Source: Variovorax sp.
GTDB taxonomy: Bacteria; Pseudomonadota; Gammaproteobacteria; Burkholderiales; Burkholderiaceae_C
Assembly: GCA_028292145.1 (NCBI GenBank)
Contig: JAQGMX010000311.1
Span: forward strand, 1 to 17,183
Length of the DNA: 17,183 nucleotides
Reading direction: 5' to 3'
The notes under the pieces were generated by a model. That model was given only the letters and a program-made list of their open reading frames with translations. It ran no database searches and was not told where the DNA came from. Positions within the stretch are counted from its first letter, which is position 1. The number at the start of each line of letters is the position of its first letter. The position numbers and the translations under genes were made by a program. This document shows positions 15,981 to 17,183 of this stretch, piece by piece.

Positions 15981-16469
15981 TTAGCTGCCGTCGTCGGTGC
16001 CGGAACTGCGTACGAAAGGCCAGAAGTTGAGGAACGGCTTCTCTGCCGATGTTCTGGCGCTTGCGGCTTCAGCTTCTGAAAGGATCCAGACGAGCGACAC
16101 CAGGCCGGATACGTCGCGCGTGTAGTTGACCGCCAGCGGCTGGCCGACCAACGATGCCGGCGTCATGAGCATGTTCTGCGCATTGCGGATACGAACGCCG
16201 GGCGACATTCGGTCGGCTTTATCGTCGAGCTGGATTTCGGGCGCGTCGACCACCTGCAACCGGCCGCGCAGCGTACCGATGGGGAAATTGCGTCCGCCGA
16301 CAGCGGCTTCGTTCTGGGTCGCGGTCTGCGCGAGTTCGGCTGTGGACTGCGCGTGGACCTGCGCGGGAAGCGTCAGGCAGATCGCAAGGCCGGCGGTTGC
16401 GAATTTCGCAGATAGTGCAGACAGTGCCGGCAGGGCAGGGCTTCTCGGGAGGCCTTTGCAGCGGTTCAT
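15981..16469 (-). CDS. Secreted protein of unknown function
   Basis: A 162-residue protein that I cannot assign to a named family. It has a long signal peptide with a probable cut after AQVHA (40/41), so the mature form of about 122 residues is periplasmic or exported. The mature part contains NFPIGTLRGRLQVVDAPEIQL (61-81, split here as NFPIGTLRG and RLQVVDAPEIQL), a basic patch RMSPGVRIRN, and a predicted beta-rich stretch NYTRDVSGLVSLVWILSE. No cysteine occurs in the mature part. The compact, well-formed core suggests a conserved small domain. It is probably the first gene of the miaB-glr transcript. A -10-like TAAAAT (complement of 16500-16505) lies about 30 bp upstream, but no -35 is clear. 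Confidence 0.72.
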   Translation of the reverse strand: MNRCKGLPRSPALPALSALSAKFATAGLAICLTLPAQVHAQSTAELAQTATQNEAAVGGRNFPIGTLRGRLQVVDAPEIQLDDKADRMSPGVRIRNAQNMLMTPASLVGQPLAVNYTRDVSGLVSLVWILSEAEAASARTSAEKPFLNFWPFVRSSGTDDGS

Positions 16470-16563
16470 GGGGTATATCCAGAGGCTGAGGAGCGACCGA
16501 TTTTAAGGGTCGGGCGGCGCATCCACGCAGCCTGACCGGATTGGCGGCCGCTGCGGGAACAGG

Positions 16564-16578
16564 CGGGCGAGCCGCCCG
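16564..16578 (-). terminator. GC hairpin after the hydrolase gene (weak candidate)
   Basis: CGGGCG pairs with CGCCCG around a 3-nt loop, immediately past the stop codon of the right-edge gene on the minus strand. No T run follows, so intrinsic termination is doubtful. Confidence 0.3.
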
Positions 16579-16581
16579 GCG

Positions 16582-17183
16582 TCAGTTGGCTGCAGCGCCA
16601 ACCGGCCGTTGCGCGATCGGCGCCACCTGCGCAGTCACGCGGCGCTGGTTGAACGCTGCGAGCGATATCGGTTCGCTGGCAGCGCCGGTCGACAACGGGA
16701 CCGTGAATTCCGATGCGACGCCCAGCGCCCATGCGGATGCACGCACCATGAAAGCCTGCTGTGCGGCGATCGACGTGAAGGTGTGGTCGATGTCGCGCGC
16801 GAATTCGTACTTCACCTTTGCCGCGAAGGGCTCGCGCACCAGCGGACCCAGGTGGTCGCGGCTGCGATCGCGCACGTGTTGGGTGCCCGAGTAAAGCAGG
16901 TACACGGCAACGCCTCGTTGCGTGATTTCGTTCATCGAATTCTTGAAGATCGACTGAATTTCTTCGGGCGATTCCTCATCGACGCGAAAGATATCCACTG
17001 GTGGCGTGGTTGCGATGTTGAGCAGCTTGCGCCGCATCCAGCGGATGGTCTTGCCAATGACGGCCGGGTTGGTCGGCGCTGCGAGTGCGCGCCAGAACGT
17101 GCGTTCCCAGTACCAGCGGCGGCTGGGAAAACTGTAGCCGTCGAACATCAGGATGCCGGCAACGCGCGTATCGGCGACCGCCA
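16582..17183 (-). CDS. Alpha/beta-hydrolase-like protein (3' part, start outside window)
   Basis: An open frame that runs to the right edge. An ATG occurs at 17148, but the 11 codons before it (AVADTRVAGIL) continue naturally into MFDGYSFPSRRWYWER, as in alpha/beta hydrolases where a strand such as VAGLVLID precedes a Tyr/Pro-rich segment, so I infer that the real start lies outside. Further on, GVAVYLLYSG resembles the late beta strand before the acid residue, and ARDIDHTFT holds a likely catalytic His. The nucleophile region is outside the window. The pattern recalls hydrolases near exosortase or exopolysaccharide loci, which cannot be tested here. The C-terminal 50 residues (SEFTVPLSTG to the end) look like a poorly ordered extension. 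Confidence 0.65.
   Translation of the reverse strand, partial: AVADTRVAGILMFDGYSFPSRRWYWERTFWRALAAPTNPAVIGKTIRWMRRKLLNIATTPPVDIFRVDEESPEEIQSIFKNSMNEITQRGVAVYLLYSGTQHVRDRSRDHLGPLVREPFAAKVKYEFARDIDHTFTSIAAQQAFMVRASAWALGVASEFTVPLSTGAASEPISLAAFNQRRVTAQVAPIAQRPVGAAAN

Overview
The window looks like chromosomal DNA of a high-GC betaproteobacterium, probably Burkholderiales. This rests on gene order (ypjD, pilS, pilR, ampD and nrdA on one strand with ffh divergent), on the families present, and on G/C-rich codon use. A hand count of bases 9001-9060 gives 68% GC. I recognise no species.

Left block (1-5264, minus strand): a tightly packed run reads leftward. It holds a YpjD/CcsA-like membrane protein, a small PP0621-type membrane protein with a Cys/His cluster, the PilS-like kinase, the PilR-like sigma-54 activator and the AmpD amidase. 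The first four codons of what is probably nrdA lie at the window edge. Ahead of them is a -35/-10 promoter overlapped by two NrdR boxes 32 bp apart. Centre-left (5333-7534, plus strand): ffh, then a hairpin with a T run, then a YSC84-type lipoprotein and a strong terminator.

7539-8351 (minus strand) is a lone gene with much lower GC (40-48% in two hand-counted lines), bracketed by two terminators. It encodes a protein with a degenerate protein-kinase pattern and looks acquired.

8516-10528 (minus strand) is opgH (mdoH), the periplasmic glucan glucosyltransferase. The 433-bp gap between opgH and the upstream gene glrR carries a complete sigma-54 promoter layout aimed at opgH: TGGCAC-N5-TTGC, a perfect IHF consensus, one exact TGTC-N10-GACA palindrome (the GlrR site known from enterobacterial glmY promoters), a second perfect IHF site and a 7/8 GlrR-type site. 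No glmY is recognisable here. Instead the predicted start lies about 225 nt ahead of opgH, in a leader with hairpins and a small open frame. This is the most interesting part of the window: it predicts a GlrK-GlrR-IHF-sigma-54 switch controlling osmoregulated periplasmic glucan synthesis, or an undescribed RNA or peptide.

Right block (10962-16469, minus strand): a secreted protein of unknown function, miaB, glrK, a QseG-like lipoprotein and glrR form a compact probable operon. The right edge holds the 3' part of an alpha/beta-hydrolase-like gene. No tRNA, rRNA, CRISPR array or insertion sequence was seen.
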